The translations under genes and the position numbers were made by a program. A stretch of 64,000 bases of DNA, from NCBI GenBank assembly GCA_009731375.1, contig BJOX01000144.1, forward strand, positions 729,827 to 793,826, read 5' to 3'. The notes below the pieces were generated by a model. It was given only the letters and a program-made list of their open reading frames with translations. It was not told the origin of the DNA and did not search any database. This DNA comes from Paulinella micropora. Taxonomy: Eukaryota > Cercozoa > Imbricatea > Euglyphida. Shown one piece after another: positions 1-20,161 of the stretch (its first letter is position 1; every line of letters starts with the position of its first letter).

Positions 1-1285
<1,285 letters not shown>

Positions 1286-2140
1286 TAACATATAAGCCGG
1301 ATACTTTAGTATGTGCCATTCAGCTCGTTCCGGACGTTCTCCTTGCCATGCATGCATGCATACATACATACATACATACATACATACATAACATACATGC
1401 ATACATACATAACATGCATGCATACATACATACATACATACATAACATACATACATAACATACATACATAACATACATACATAACATATAAGCCGGATAC
1501 TTTAGTATGTGCCATTCAGCTCGTTCCGGACGTTCTCCTTGCCATGCATGCATACATACATACATACATACATACATACATAACATACATACATAACATA
1601 CATACATAACATACATACATAACATATAAGCCGGATACTTTAGTATGTGCCATTCAGCTCGTTCCGGACGTTCTCCTTGTCATGCATACATACATACATA
1701 CATACATACATACATACTTACATAACATGCATGCATGCATACATACATACATACATACATACATACATAACATACATACATAACATATAAGCCGGATACT
1801 TTAGTATGTGCCATGCAGCTCGTTCCGGACGTTCTCCTTGCCATGCATGCATACATACATACATACATACATACATACATACATACATACATAACATACA
1901 TACATAACATACATACATAACATATGAGCCGGATACTTCAGTATGTGCCATTCTGCTCGTTTCGGACGTTCTCCTTGTCATACATACATACATACATACA
2001 TACATACACATCCATCCATCCATCCATACATACATACATAACATGCATGCATACATACATTAAATACGTACTTTATATATAGACCGGATACTTCAGTATG
2101 TGCCATTCAGCTCGTTCCGGACGTTCTACTTGTCAACCAA
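1286..2140. repeat. Higher-order minisatellite with a conserved ~50-bp spacer
   Basis: A spacer starting GCCGGATACTTTAGTATG and ending CGTTCCGGACGTTCTCCTTG recurs at about 1295, 1491, 1629, 1790, 1925 and 2085, about 130-195 bp apart. (CATA)n and TAACATA tracts separate the copies. The spacers are nearly identical while the tetranucleotide arrays vary in length. This means whole spacer-plus-array units were amplified, not only the simple repeat. A degraded seventh piece (CCAGACGTTCTGCTAGTT) is near 2452. Confidence 0.9.
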
Positions 2141-3048
2141 TCATACCAAGTATGTATGTATGTATGTATGTATGTATGTATGTATGTATGTATGTACGTA
2201 TGTATGTACGTATGTACTTACGTACGTACGTACGTACGTACGTACGTATGTATGTATGTATGTATGTATGTATGTATGTATGTATGTACAAACGTACGCA
2301 CGTACGTACGTACGTACATATGTATGTACGTATGTATGTATGTATGTATGTATGTTTGTATGTATGTATGTATGTAATGTATGTATGTATGTACGTATGT
2401 ATGTACGTACGTATGTATGTATGTATGTATGTATATACGTATGTATGGTTCCAGACGTTCTGCTAGTTAACCAGTCCAACCAAGTATGTATGTATGTATG
2501 TATATATGTATGTATGTATGTATCTATGTATGTATGTACATAGGCTGTTTTCGGTATGGAAAAGTGCACGGGTCCTTGGGCGATGGTATGTATGTATGTA
2601 TGCATGTATGTATGTATGTATGTATGCATGTATGTATTTATGTACGTACCTATGTATGGATGTATGTATGTATGTGTGTATGTATGTATGTATGTATGTA
2701 TCTATGTATGTATGTATGTACGTCTGTATGTCTGTATGTCTGTCTGTATGTCTGTATGTATGTCTGTATGTATGTATGTATGTATGTATGTGTGTATGTA
2801 TGTATGTATGTATGTATGCATGTATGTATGTATGTATGTATGTATGTATGTACGTATGTATGTATGTATCTATGTATGTCTGTATGTATGTCTGTATGTC
2901 TGTATTTATGTATGTATGTATGTATGTACGTCTGTATGTCTGTATGTCTGTATGTCTGTATGTCTGTCTGTCTGTCTGTCTGGCTGTATGTATGTATATA
3001 TGTATATATATATATATATATGTATGTATGTGTGTATGTATGTATACA
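2141..3048. repeat. (TATG)n / (TACG)n microsatellite block
   Basis: Long tracts of TATG with TACG, TATC and TGTC variants, broken by short unique islands at about 2448-2482 and 2542-2585. The open frames on both strands are tetranucleotide translations only. I see no gene. Confidence 0.95.
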
Positions 3049-4480
<1,432 letters not shown>

Positions 4481-4720
4481 CAACAAGAACAATAACAAGA
4501 ACAAGAACAATAACAAGAACAAGAACGAGAACGAGAACAAGAACAAGAACAAGAACAAGAACGAGAACGAGAACAAGAACAAGAACAAGAACGAGAACGA
4601 GCACGAGAACAAGAACAAGAACAAGAACAAGAACGAGAACGAGAACGAGAACAAAGAACAAAGAACAAAGAACAAAGAACAGAGAACAAAGAACAAAGAA
4701 CAAAGAACAGCAACAACAAC

Positions 4721-4754
<34 letters not shown>

Positions 4755-4780
4755 ACAACAACAACAACAAGAGAAAGAGT
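4481..4780. repeat. (AACAAG)n hexanucleotide and (AAC)n array
   Basis: AACAAG and AACGAG hexamers run over about 170 bp, then AACAAAG heptamers, then (AAC)n to 4772. The phase change from 6-mer to 7-mer to 3-mer suggests stepwise slippage from one adenine-rich founder. Confidence 0.9.
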
Positions 4781-4904
4781 AACGATGGATCTGATGATGG
4801 ATTGCAAAGCATCGATTTCAGGTGTGCAATATGATTGTTGTCTATGTCTCTACCTTCATATTATGCTATTTACCTGTGTGGCATATACATCAAACAAGGC
4901 AAAT

Positions 4905-5183
4905 GAAGAGAACAATTACAACAACAACACAACAGCAACAACAGCAACAACAGCAGCAGCAACATGTGTGTGACATTGGCGGCGCGTTGTGTGTGGAGAT
5001 GAGCACACCAAGAACAACGACGACAACAACAACAACAACAACAGCAGCAGCAGCAACAACAACAGCAGCAGCAATAACAGCAGCAGCAGCAGCAACAACA
5101 ACAACAACAACAACAACAACAGCAGCAGCAACAACAACAACAACAACAGTAGCAGCAGCAACAACAACAACAACAGCAGCAGC

Positions 5184-5223
<40 letters not shown>

Positions 5224-5946
5224 GCAGCAGCAGCAGCAACAACAACAACAACACAACAACAACAACAGCAACAACAGCAACAACAACAACAACAACAACA
5301 ATAACAACAATAACAACAGCAATAACAACAGCAGCAGCAGCAGCAGCAGCAACAGCAACAACAACAACAACAACAGCAGCAGCAGCAGCAGCAACAACAA
5401 CAGCAACAACAACAACAACACCAACAACAACAACGGCAGCAACAACAGCAACAACAAAAACAACAACAACAACAACAGCAATAACAACAACAACAACAAC
5501 AACAACAACAGCAACAACAGCAACAACAACAACAACAACAACAGCAGCAACAGCAGCAACAACAGCAACAACAACAACAACAACAACAACAGCAGCAGCA
5601 GCAATAACAACAACAACAACAGCAACAACAACAGCAACATCATCAGCAGTAACAACAGCAGCAGCAGCAACAACAACAACAACAACAGCAGCAGCAGCAA
5701 CAACAATAACTACAACAACAACAAAGCAACAACAACAGCAGCAGCAGCAACAACAACAACAACAACAACAACAGCAACAACAACAGCAACAACAACAGCA
5801 ACAACAGCAACAACAACAACAACAGCAACAACAACAACAGCAACAACAGCAACAGCAACAACAGCAACAGCAACAACAACAATAACAACAACAACAACAA
5901 TAACAACAACAACAACAGCAATAACAACAACAACAACAACAACAAA

Positions 5947-6001
<55 letters not shown>

Positions 6002-6052
6002 AACAATAACAACAGCAATAACAACAACAACAACAACAACAACAACAGCAAT

Positions 6053-6083
<31 letters not shown>

Positions 6084-6169
6084 GCAATAACAACAGCAAT
6101 AACAACAATAACAGCAATAACAACAACCGCAATAACAGCAACAACAGCAATAACAACAATAACAGCAAT

Positions 6170-6241
<72 letters not shown>

Positions 6242-6368
6242 AACAATAACAACAGCAACAACAGCAAGAACAAGAACAACAGCAGCAGCAGCAGCAGCAA
6301 TAAGAACACAACACAACAACAACAACAACAACAACAACAATAACAACAACAACAACAACAACAACGTT
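4905..6368. repeat. (CAA)n/(CAG)n trinucleotide array, ~1.45 kb
   Basis: Almost uninterrupted CAA with CAG, TAA and rare CCA triplets. The frames give poly-Q/N/T/A on plus and poly-L/V/C on minus, none with flanking unique coding sequence. A short unique stretch near 4965-5010 (GGCGGCGCGTTGTGTG) is the only break. Confidence 0.95.
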
Positions 6369-6405
6369 AACAATCATAGTAATTATGATGATCTTGTACA
6401 TGGTT

Positions 6406-6555
6406 TTATTGGTCACCTCCACAAAATGTGGTCAGGTTACCAATAAAACTGCATATGCGGCGCGCCAAATTTGACGTGTTTTGCGGGCTCCCCGGCCCGG
6501 CCCGGCTCGCCCGCAAAACGCGTCAAATTTGTGGCTAGCCGCATAATATACTATA
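6406..6555 (+). repeat. Two-hairpin foldback repeat, copy 1
   Basis: A GC-rich island in a microsatellite sea. The first part has arms TTTATTGGT and ACCAATAAA around a CACAAAATGTG loop stem. The second has arms GACGTGTTTTGCGGGC and GCCCGCAAAACGCGTC, with outer TATGCGG/CCGCATA. The same ~145-bp unit recurs three more times in this window. No protein is encoded. It is likely a foldback/MITE-type element, but no target duplication is evident. Confidence 0.8.
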
Positions 6556-6619
6556 AATGATTGTTGGTAGTTACGGCGCATTGTGGGTGGATGGGGTGGA
6601 GTTACTGCGCACAACCACC

Positions 6620-6637
6620 CCAGGTTGTCTATCTATC

Positions 6638-6694
<57 letters not shown>

Positions 6695-6718
6695 CATCTA
6701 GCTATCGATCTATCTAAT

Positions 6719-6789
<71 letters not shown>

Positions 6790-7290
6790 CCTATATATCT
6801 ATCTATCTATCTATCTGTCTGTCTATCTATCGATCTACCTACCTACCTACCTAACAACCTACCTACCTACCAAACTACCTACCTACCTACCTAACTGCCT
6901 ACTTGCCTATCTATGTGTATCTATCCAGAGCCTAAGGGTCATGACGCGCCGCCCATCACGTGCACAATTGAGAAGAATACCTACCTACCTACCTCCCTAC
7001 CTATCTACCTACCTACCTACCTACCTACCTACCAACCTACCTACCTACCTACCAACCTACCAACATACCTACCAACCTACCTACCTACCTACCTACCTAC
7101 CAACCTACCTACCTACCTACCTACCTACCTACCTACCTACCTTACCTACAACCTACCAATCTACCAACCTACATACCTACCTACCTGTCTACTTACCTAT
7201 CTGTGTGTATCTATCCAGAGCCTAACGGTTACGACGCGCCGCCCATCACGTGGACCATTGAGAAAGACCTCACTCTCTATTCCCAACTAT
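6620..7290. repeat. (TATC)n and (TACC)n block with a duplicated GC-rich spacer
   Basis: TATC tracts pass into (CTAC)n. A spacer containing CTATCCAGAGCCTAA and GACGCGCCGCCCATCACGTG occurs at about 6915 and 7205 with a few substitutions, so a unit of roughly 290 bp has been duplicated. Confidence 0.9.
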
Positions 7291-7294
7291 TCCA

Positions 7295-8260
<966 letters not shown>

Positions 8261-8324
8261 AATAGGAAAGCAGTTCCCTTTACAGAAACTATATCCCTAC
8301 AGCCAAACGATTGTTATACACCAA

Positions 8325-8620
8325 GATTTCCCGGTTTTTGGTGCCACTTTACTTATGGGTTGTTTGCGGCTTGAAAAGCCCTGTCCGCGGTGGCACTTTC
8401 ACACCCAAAACCTAGGTTACTGGTGCCGCGTGCTGGGTGTTGCGGCCTGAAAAGCCTGGCCTGCGGTGGCCACTTTCACACCCAGAACCCCGGAAATCGT
8501 CACCCAGAATTCCGGGTTTCTGGTGCCACTTTCCGGGTTTTTGCTTCCTGAAAATCCTGGTCTGCGGTGGCCACTTTCACACCCAGGAACCCGGAAATCC
8601 GGGTGGTGTAGAAAGTGCCG
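8325..8620 (+). repeat. Short degenerate tandem repeat (CCACTTTCACACCCAG)
   Basis: Three imperfect units of about 75-115 bp each contain a CTGAAAAGCCTGG-like word and GCGGTGGCCACTTTCACACC (near 8390, 8464 and 8563), with CCGGGTTT or CCGGAAAT linkers. It is not a microsatellite and has no convincing coding frame. A unit ATACCACAAGTGGATATCCG at about 8709 recurs near 9087 in altered form. Confidence 0.75.
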
Positions 8621-8806
8621 TATTATTTATATTACTATTCCTTTACTGTGTCAATTTAGCAAAACGCACGTGGTGGTTCTATCTATACCTAATGGTGTGT
8701 CGAATGTATACACGGGGATACCACAAGTGGATATCCGCTTGAGTTTCTATGCAGGTAATGCATACATGAAGTATTACATACATACACACATCTCTCACTC
8801 ACTCGC

Positions 8807-9400
<594 letters not shown>

Positions 9401-9439
9401 ATGTATATCTATATATGTGTGTGTCTATGTATATATGTA

Positions 9440-9505
9440 ATTTGGTTTGCAGCAAGCATTGGCCAGTACAAGATGCTTGCCCCGACATACTATATCACAC
9501 ACACA

Positions 9506-9538
<33 letters not shown>

Positions 9539-9865
9539 GCTCACTTTATCTTTCCCTGTATGTCCTATACGTATGGGCAGGTAGCAAGGATTGGCCAGTG
9601 CAGGATGCTTGCCCTGACATTTTACCCCTGTCAAATGTGACCACAGGTTACTCAAAGCTAGTAAGTAAGTAAGCAAGTAAGTAGATAGATAGATAGATAC
9701 TTGCACTGACATACTACCCCTGTCAAATGTCACTACAGGTTACTTAAAGCTAGTAAGTAAGTAAGTAAGTAAGTAAGTAGATAGATAGATAGATACTTGC
9801 ACTGACATACTACCCCTGTCAAATGTCACTACAGGTTACTTAAAGCTAGTAAGTAAGTAAGTAAG

Positions 9866-9941
<76 letters not shown>

Positions 9942-10140
9942 CACTTGCCTTGACATACCACCCCTATCAAATGTCACTACAGGTTACTTAAAGCTAGTAA
10001 GTAAGTAAGTAAGTAAGTAAGTATGTAGATAGATAGATAGATAGATACTTGCCCTGAAATACTACCCCTGTCAAATGTCACTACAGGTTACTTAAAGCTA
10101 GTAAGTAAGTAAGTAAGTGAGTAAGTAAGTAAGTAAGTAG
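9440..10140 (+). repeat. Higher-order repeat (CCTGTCAAATGTCACTACAG unit)
   Basis: At least five units share CTTGC(A/C)CTGACATACTACC, CCTGTCAAATGTCACTACAG and GGTTACTTAAAGCTAGTAAG, each followed by (TAAG)n then (GATA)n. They start near 9607, 9698, 9795, 9943 and 10046. Older relatives with GGCCAGTACAAGATGCTTGC lie at about 9458 and 9590. Array lengths differ, but the unit cores differ by only a few bases. Confidence 0.9.
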
Positions 10141-11300
<1,160 letters not shown>

Positions 11301-11309
11301 ATTCATACA

Positions 11310-12130
11310 TACATATTTATATGCCAGGCAACTGGGACCAACATATTTACATACACACATACACCATAGATACACACATACATTCATTCATACATACATA
11401 CATACATACCTTCATACATACATACATATTTTGTGGGTTTGCGTCAGAATAATTCATAGATACATACATACAACATAGATACACACATACATTCATACAT
11501 ACATACCTTCATACATACATACATATTTTGTCGGTTTGCATCAGAATAATTCATAGATACATACATACAACATAGATACATACATACATACATACATACA
11601 TACATACATACCTTCATACATACATACATATTTTTGTGGGTTTGCGTCAGTTCAATTCATAGATACATACATACAACATAGATACATACATCCATTCATA
11701 CATACATACCTTCATACATACATACATATTTTGTCGGTTTGCATCAGAATAATTCATAGATACATACATACAACATAGATACATACATACATACATACAT
11801 ACGTACCTTCATACATACATACATTTTTGTGGGTTTGCGTCAGAATAATTCATAGATGCATACATACAACATAGATACATACATACATTCATACATACAT
11901 ACATACATACATACACATTTTGTGGGTTTGCATCAGAATAATTCATAGATACATACAGACAACATAGATACATACATACGTTCATACATACATACCTTCA
12001 TACATACATACATATTTTGTGGGTTTGCATCAGAATAAGTCATAGATACATACATAAACATAGATGCATACATACATACCTTCATACATACATACATATT
12101 TTGTGGGTTTGCATCAGAATGAGTCAATCA
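11310..12130 (+). repeat. Higher-order repeat (TGTGGGTTTGCGTCAG unit)
   Basis: Eight or more units share TTTTGTGGGTTTGC(G/A)TCAG, AATAATTCATAGATACATAC and ACAACATAGATACATACATA, separated by (CATA)n. They lie near 11428, 11523, 11632, 11729, 11825, 11917, 12014 and 12100. The first and later spacers also carry GGCAACTGGG(A/G)CCA, which recurs at 12482 and 13232, so one ancestral segment seeded the 11.3-13.3 kb arrays. Confidence 0.85.
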
Positions 12131-13310
12131 GCCTTTCCCTCAAACGCTATCGAAACTAACACACACGGCTCACATACACACTCACAAAATATCGAAACAA
12201 CTCACACACACACACACACAAACAATAACAAAATATCAAAACAACAAAATATCGAAACAACACACACACACACATACACACACAAACGCTATCGAAACTA
12301 GCAACACACACACACACACAAACACACTCACTCACTCACTCACACACGAACAACAGCAGCAACAAAATCTTACATCGAAATTCTCCAAATTGATATCTGG
12401 ATAACTTACATGCAAACATGCAAACATACATACATGCATACATACATACATACATACATATATCAAAACACTTCTATCCTAGGCAACTGGGGCCAATACA
12501 TACATACATACATACATATATTGATAGATTTCTGTGGGTTCACAACAGAACAAGTCATTCAGTTTTTCTCTCAAGCGCTATCGAAACTAACAAGAAGCAC
12601 ACACACACACACAGATCAGCAGCAACAATGGTATATTATGCAACTAGCCACAACTTTGACGTGTTGTGCGGGCGAGCCGGGCCGGCGAGCAATTTGGCAC
12701 GCCGCATATGTAGCTTTATCGGTAACCTGACCACATTTTGTGGAGATGACCGATAAAATCTTCAATCGACATTAACCAAGTCAATATCTGGTTACATACA
12801 TGCATACTTGCAAACATACATACGTACATACATGCATACATAAATCAATACATTTCTATCTTAGGTCAAGAGATCAATGCATACATGCATACATACATAC
12901 ATACATACATACATACATAAATACATAAATACATACATAGATTAATACATGCATACATACATACATACATACATACATACATACACACATACATATATAC
13001 ATACATAGATTAATACATACATACATAGATCAATACATGCATAGATCAACACAAAGATCAATACATACATACATACATACATAGATCAATACATGCATAG
13101 ATCAACACATAAATCAATACATACATACATACATACATACATACATACATACATACATAGATCAATACATGCATAGATCAACACAGAAATCAATACATAC
13201 ATACATACATACATACATACATACATACATAGGCAACTGGGGCCAGATTTCTGTATCTTCACAACAGAACAAGTCATTCAGTTTTTTCCTCAAGCGCTAT
13301 CCAAACGCGT
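12131..13310. repeat. CA-rich and (CATA)n block with spacer relatives
   Basis: ACAC tracts with repeated TATCGAAAC words occupy 12140-12350. Unique spacer copies related to the 11.3 kb unit lie at 12475-12600 and 13230-13320; both contain AACAAGTCATTCAGTTTTT. (CATA)n with TAGATCAATA words fills 12780-13230. No gene seen. Confidence 0.85.
12633..12757 (-). repeat. Two-hairpin foldback repeat, copy 2 (inverted, shortened)
   Basis: Reverse-complement relative of the 6406 unit. ACCTGACCACATTTTGTGG and TTTGACGTGTTGTGCGGGC are recognisable. The long hairpin has lost part of one arm. It lies inside a copy of the CATA-block spacer. Confidence 0.75.
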
Positions 13311-14520
13311 ATAAAGCGACCGGTATGTATGCATGTATGTATGTATGTATGTGTGTTGTATGTATGTATGTATGTATGTGATATGTATGTAGGTATGTAG
13401 GTATGTAGGTATGTGTATGTATGTATGTATGTATGTATGTATGTATATATGTATGTATGTATGTATATATGTATAGTATTGCTACACGCTTCTGGACATG
13501 TAGGTATGTAGGTATGTGTATGTGCATGTATGTATGTATGTAAGTATCTATGTAGGTATGTGTATGTATGTATGTATGTATGTATGTATGTACTTGCACG
13601 TTTCTGGACATGTAGGTATGTAGGTATGTGTATGTGTATATATGTATGTATGTAAGTATGCATGTATGTATGTATGTATGTATGTATGTATGTATGTATG
13701 TATGTATAGCAATGCTACACAATTCTGGGCATATAAGTATGTAGGTATGTGTATGTACGTATGTATGTATGTATGTATGTATGTATGTATGTATGTATGT
13801 ATGTACGTATGTATGTACGTACGTACGTATCTATGTATGTATGTATGTATGTATGTATGTATGTATGTATGTATGTATGTATGTATTTATTTGTTTATGT
13901 ATAACATTTCCACACGCTTCTGGACATGTATGTATGTATGTATGTGTATGTATGTATGTATGTATGTATGTATGTATGTATGTACTTGTGTATTTATGTA
14001 TTTATGTGTGTATAGCATTACTACACGCTTCTGGACATGTATGTATGTATGTATGTATGTATGTATGCATAGCACTGCTACTCTTCTGGACATGTAAGTA
14101 TGTAGGTATGTGTATGTATGTATGTATGTATGTATGTATGTATGTATGTATGTATGTATGTATGTATGTATTTATGTATGTATGTATAGCATTGCTACAC
14201 GCTTCTGGACATGTAGGTATGTAGGTATGCATGCATATATGTATGTATGTATGTATGAATGTTTGCATGCATGTATGCATGTATGTATAGCTTTGCTATC
14301 GCTTCTGGACATGTAAGTATGCAGGTATGTATGTATGTATGTATGTATGTATGTATGTTTGCATGCATGTATGTATGTATGTATAACATTGCTAAACGCT
14401 TCTGGACATGTAAGTATGCAGGTATGTATGTGTGTATGTATGTATGTATGTATGTATGTATGTATGCATGTATGTATAGCATTGTTACACGCATCTGGAC
14501 ATGGCTGCGAAGAATTTTGG
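13311..14520 (+). repeat. Higher-order repeat (GCTACACGCTTCTGGACATG unit)
   Basis: About ten units carry ATAGCATTGCTACACGCTTC then TGGACATGTAGGTATG, followed by (TATG)n. They lie near 13470, 13590 (shortened), 13703, 13897, 14012, 14067, 14185, 14287, 14383 and 14475. Substitutions mark each copy, so unit-by-unit amplification is visible. Open frames (YVCM) are repeat translations. Confidence 0.9.
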
Positions 14521-14528
14521 TACAAAGT

Positions 14529-15860
<1,332 letters not shown>

Positions 15861-15861
15861 G

Positions 15862-15925
15862 GTACACCAACTATAACAACAACAGCCTCGACGGATGCGG
15901 TGGGGGGACGTACCGTGAGCTACAG
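15862..15925 (+). other. Possible host exon (donor of the 14.8-15.8 kb spacers)
   Basis: After TCTTCAG there is a 64-bp open stretch ending CTACAG|GTGTGT. In one frame it reads [11 protein letters not shown] then CGGGTYRELQ, which looks like protein and not repeat translation. Acceptor and donor dinucleotides are present on both sides. The upstream array copies only the first ~35 bp of it. I do not recognise a family. It may be a relic. Confidence 0.3.
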
Positions 15926-16173
15926 GTGTGTGTGCATGTATGTATGTATATGTGTAGGTATGTGCGTATGTTTGGGTATTGCGTGTATGTGTGAGTATGT
16001 GGGTATGTGTGTAAGTGTGTGTGTGTGTGTGTGTGTTATATTTTTTGGGGGAGGAGAGAAACGGAGGAGTGTTGGGTGGTAACAAAAGAGAAGAGGGAGA
16101 AAGAAAGTGTGCGTATGTATGTGTGTGTGTTTGTGTGTGTGTGTGTATGTCGAGGGGGGGGGGNNNNNNNNNN

Positions 16174-16204
<31 letters not shown>

Positions 16205-16248
16205 ACACACACACACACACAGACAGACAGACAGACAGACAGAAAAGT
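15926..16248. repeat. GT-rich, GA-rich and ACAG block with a 10-N gap
   Basis: (GT)n variants to 16035, a purine-rich stretch, (GT)n again, a G run, the gap at 16164-16173, (GA)n, (CA)n and (CAGA)n. No gene seen. Confidence 0.9.
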
Positions 16249-16402
16249 ATGTTTATCGGTCACCTCCACAAAATGTGGTCAGGTTACCGATAAAACTACA
16301 CATGCGGCGCGCCAAAATTGACGTGTTTTGCGGGCTCACCGGCCCGGTTCCGGCTCGCCCGCAAAACACATCAAATTTGTGGCTAGCCGCTTAATATACT
16401 AT
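16249..16402 (+). repeat. Two-hairpin foldback repeat, copy 3
   Basis: Same order as the 6406 copy: TATCGGTCACCTCCACAAAA, GTGGTCAGGTTACCGATAAA, GCGGCGCGCC, TTGCGGGCTC, GCCCGCAAAACAC and GGCTAGCCGC. The TATCGGT/ACCGATA arms have compensating changes relative to TATTGGT/ACCAATA in copy 1, so the pairing has been kept. Confidence 0.8.
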
Positions 16403-16519
16403 TGTATGTGTGTCAGTAGGTCTACATCGATGGTAGGCTGGCAGGTGCATTGTACCCATTCCCTGTTATCTACACAGGCGGCATTAATCCTCTTCTCTGG
16501 TCTCTTCCATAGAGCAGAA

Positions 16520-17594
<1,075 letters not shown>

Positions 17595-17836
17595 NNNNNN
17601 NNNNNNNNNNNNNNNNNNNNNNNNNNNNNNNNNNNNNNNNNNNNNNNNNNNNNNNNNNNNNNNNNNNNNNNNNNNNNNNNNNNNNNNNNNNNNNNNNNNN
17701 NNNNNNNNNNNNNNNNNNNNNNNNNNNNNNNNNNNNNNNNNNNNNNNNNNNNNNNNNNNNNNNNNNNNNNNNNNNNNNNNNNNNNNNNNNNNNNNNNNNN
17801 NNNNNNNNNNNNNNNNNNNNNNNNNNNNNNNNNNNN
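17595..17836. other. Assembly gap (N)
   Basis: 242 undetermined bases between a (TATC)n tract and a T tract. Confidence 1.
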
Positions 17837-17872
<36 letters not shown>

Positions 17873-18269
17873 AAAAGGAAAGTATGCGCGAATTAATAAA
17901 TGAGTGACTGAAGGAGTGAAGGGACGTTTGTATGTGTGTGTGTGTGTGGTGATCAGGTGCAAGTCACGTGCTTGCAGTAACGGTCGCGGTATGTAGTATG
18001 TATGTATGTATGTATGTATGTATGTATGTATGTGTATGTGTGTATGTATGTATGTATGTATGTATGTATAGGGCAACACGAAACCGCCTGGAACGTCAGG
18101 GGTATGTATGTATGTATGTATGTATGTATGTACTATGTATGTATGTGTGGGCACGAATGTTATAGGTGTATGTAATATTATGCATGTATGTATGCATGTA
18201 TGCATGTATGTAGGTATGGTATTTGGACGTGGTATTGGCAGTGTACCAAAAGGTAATATAAATAACATA

Positions 18270-18315
<46 letters not shown>

Positions 18316-18356
18316 CAACCCATAGTCCACAGTAAGTCATCAGGGCCAGGTGCAAA

Positions 18357-18409
<53 letters not shown>

Positions 18410-18418
18410 GAGATAGAG

Positions 18419-18459
<41 letters not shown>

Positions 18460-18816
18460 TACATAGCATGCCATAGATAGCTAACATACATAACACACAT
18501 AACATGCCTCAGATAGCTAACATACATAACACACATAACAAGCCTCAGATAGCTAACACATGCATAACACACATAACATGCCTCAGATAGCTAACATGCA
18601 TAACACACATAACATGCCTGAGATAGCTAACACCATAACATACATAACATACATAGCATGCCTACGATAGCTATCAGCAGATAATAAAACAATATCATAA
18701 ATAACATGCATAACATGCTTAACATAGCTAACATACCTACTTTAGCTAAGATACCTAACATACATAACATACATAACATATTTGATACGGACAGGATGGG
18801 GAGAAAATTTAATTTT
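17837..18816. repeat. (TATG)n, (GATA)n and a CCTCAGATAGCTAACA minisatellite
   Basis: TATG arrays at 17995-18220, GATA arrays at 18262-18460, then at least five units of about 45 bp with CATAACATGCCTCAGATAGC and TAACACACATAACA between 18465 and 18670, fading to TAACATAC repeats by 18780. No gene seen. Confidence 0.85.
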
Positions 18817-18956
18817 ATCTGTCACCCTCCACAAAATGTGGTCAGGTTACCGATAAAACTACATATGCGGCGCGCCAAATTTTAAGTGTTTTGCGGGCTC
18901 GCCGGCCCGGCTCGCCCGCAAAACTCGTCAAATTTGTGGCTAGCCTCATAATATAC
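18817..18956 (+). repeat. Two-hairpin foldback repeat, copy 4
   Basis: Carries CACCCTCCACAAAATGTGG, CAGGTTACCGATAAAACTAC, GCGGCGCGCC, TTGCGGGCTC and GCCCGCAAAACTCGTC. It is flanked on both sides by AT-rich TAACATAC repeats. No short direct repeat is clear at its edges. Confidence 0.8.
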
Positions 18957-19537
18957 TAGTATCAAAAATTGTATCATATTGGTATATATTTAAAATACCT
19001 AACATACCTAACATACCTAACAATATTATTTCATATGGACAGGATGGGGTGACATTGCCACTACGTGGAAAGATAAACAACATACATAACGTACATAACA
19101 TACAAAATGTTATAATTTACATGCATAACATACCTAAGATACCTAACAATACTATCTCATATGGACAGGGTGGGGTGAAAATGGGGTGATAGATGATTGC
19201 CACTACATACATAACATACAAAATGTTATAATAAATATGCATAACATAACTAACATATCTAACAATATTATCTCATATGGACAGGATAGGGTAAAATGGC
19301 CACTGCACGGAAAGATAATAACATACATAACGTGCATAACGTTTATAACGTACACCACATTGTACCTAACATGCAAAACATACATAACATACATAGCATA
19401 CATACACATACATAACATACATAACGTACTTAATATGGACAGCATGGATTGGAATAAAATTATAGCATACATAACATAATTAACATGCATAACACATATA
19501 ACATGCGTAAGATATTATACATACCATACTCTCTGTG

Positions 19538-19570
<33 letters not shown>

Positions 19571-19765
19571 CTTTGTCTGTTTGTCTCTCTCTCAGATGGG
19601 GTGAAAGGGCAGCTGCATGGGAATAAAACTGTATATTATAAATAACCTAAATAATATACATAATATACATAATGTAAAGCGTATACGTAATTTAGATAAC
19701 ATACATAACATACGCGAAATACAATATATTATACATAACATTTAGGATGGGGTGAAATGGCCACT
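18957..19765 (+). repeat. Higher-order repeat (CATATGGACAGGATGGGGTG unit)
   Basis: Units at about 18783, 19033, 19159, 19276, 19433, 19596 and 19742 share TATGGACAGGATGGGGTGA, then a GCCACT(A/G)C(A/G)(C/T)GGAAAG word and (ACATAACAT)n. Unit spacing is 110-250 bp. The last copy adjoins the (GATA)n at 19800. Confidence 0.85.
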
Positions 19766-19858
19766 GCAAGGAAAGGTGCAACTGTTAGACGAAGGTAGGT
19801 AGATAGATAGATAGATAGATAGATAGACAGATAGATAGATATATAGATAGATAGATAG

Positions 19859-19905
<47 letters not shown>

Positions 19906-20082
19906 ATAGATAGGTAGGTAGTAGGTAGGTAGGTGGGTAGGTGGATGGATGGATGGATGGATAAACAGATAGGTAGGTAGGTAGGTAGGTAGATAGATAG
20001 ATAGATAGATAGATAGATGGATAGATAGATGGATAGATAGATAGATAGATAGATAGGTAGGTAGTTCGGTAGGTAGATAGGC

Positions 20083-20132
<50 letters not shown>

Positions 20133-20161
20133 GTAGATAGATAGATAGATAGATATATAGA
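19766..20161. repeat. (GATA)n / (GTAG)n array
   Basis: Tetranucleotide array directly joined to the end of the dispersed repeat that starts at 20162. Read on the minus strand, it is the (TATC)n tail of that repeat. Confidence 0.9.

Noticed and set aside
4870-6422. Poly-Q, poly-N, poly-T, poly-L and poly-V frames
   Set aside because: Pure (CAA/CAG)n array in all frames. No flanking domain or splice signal to support a polyglutamine protein.
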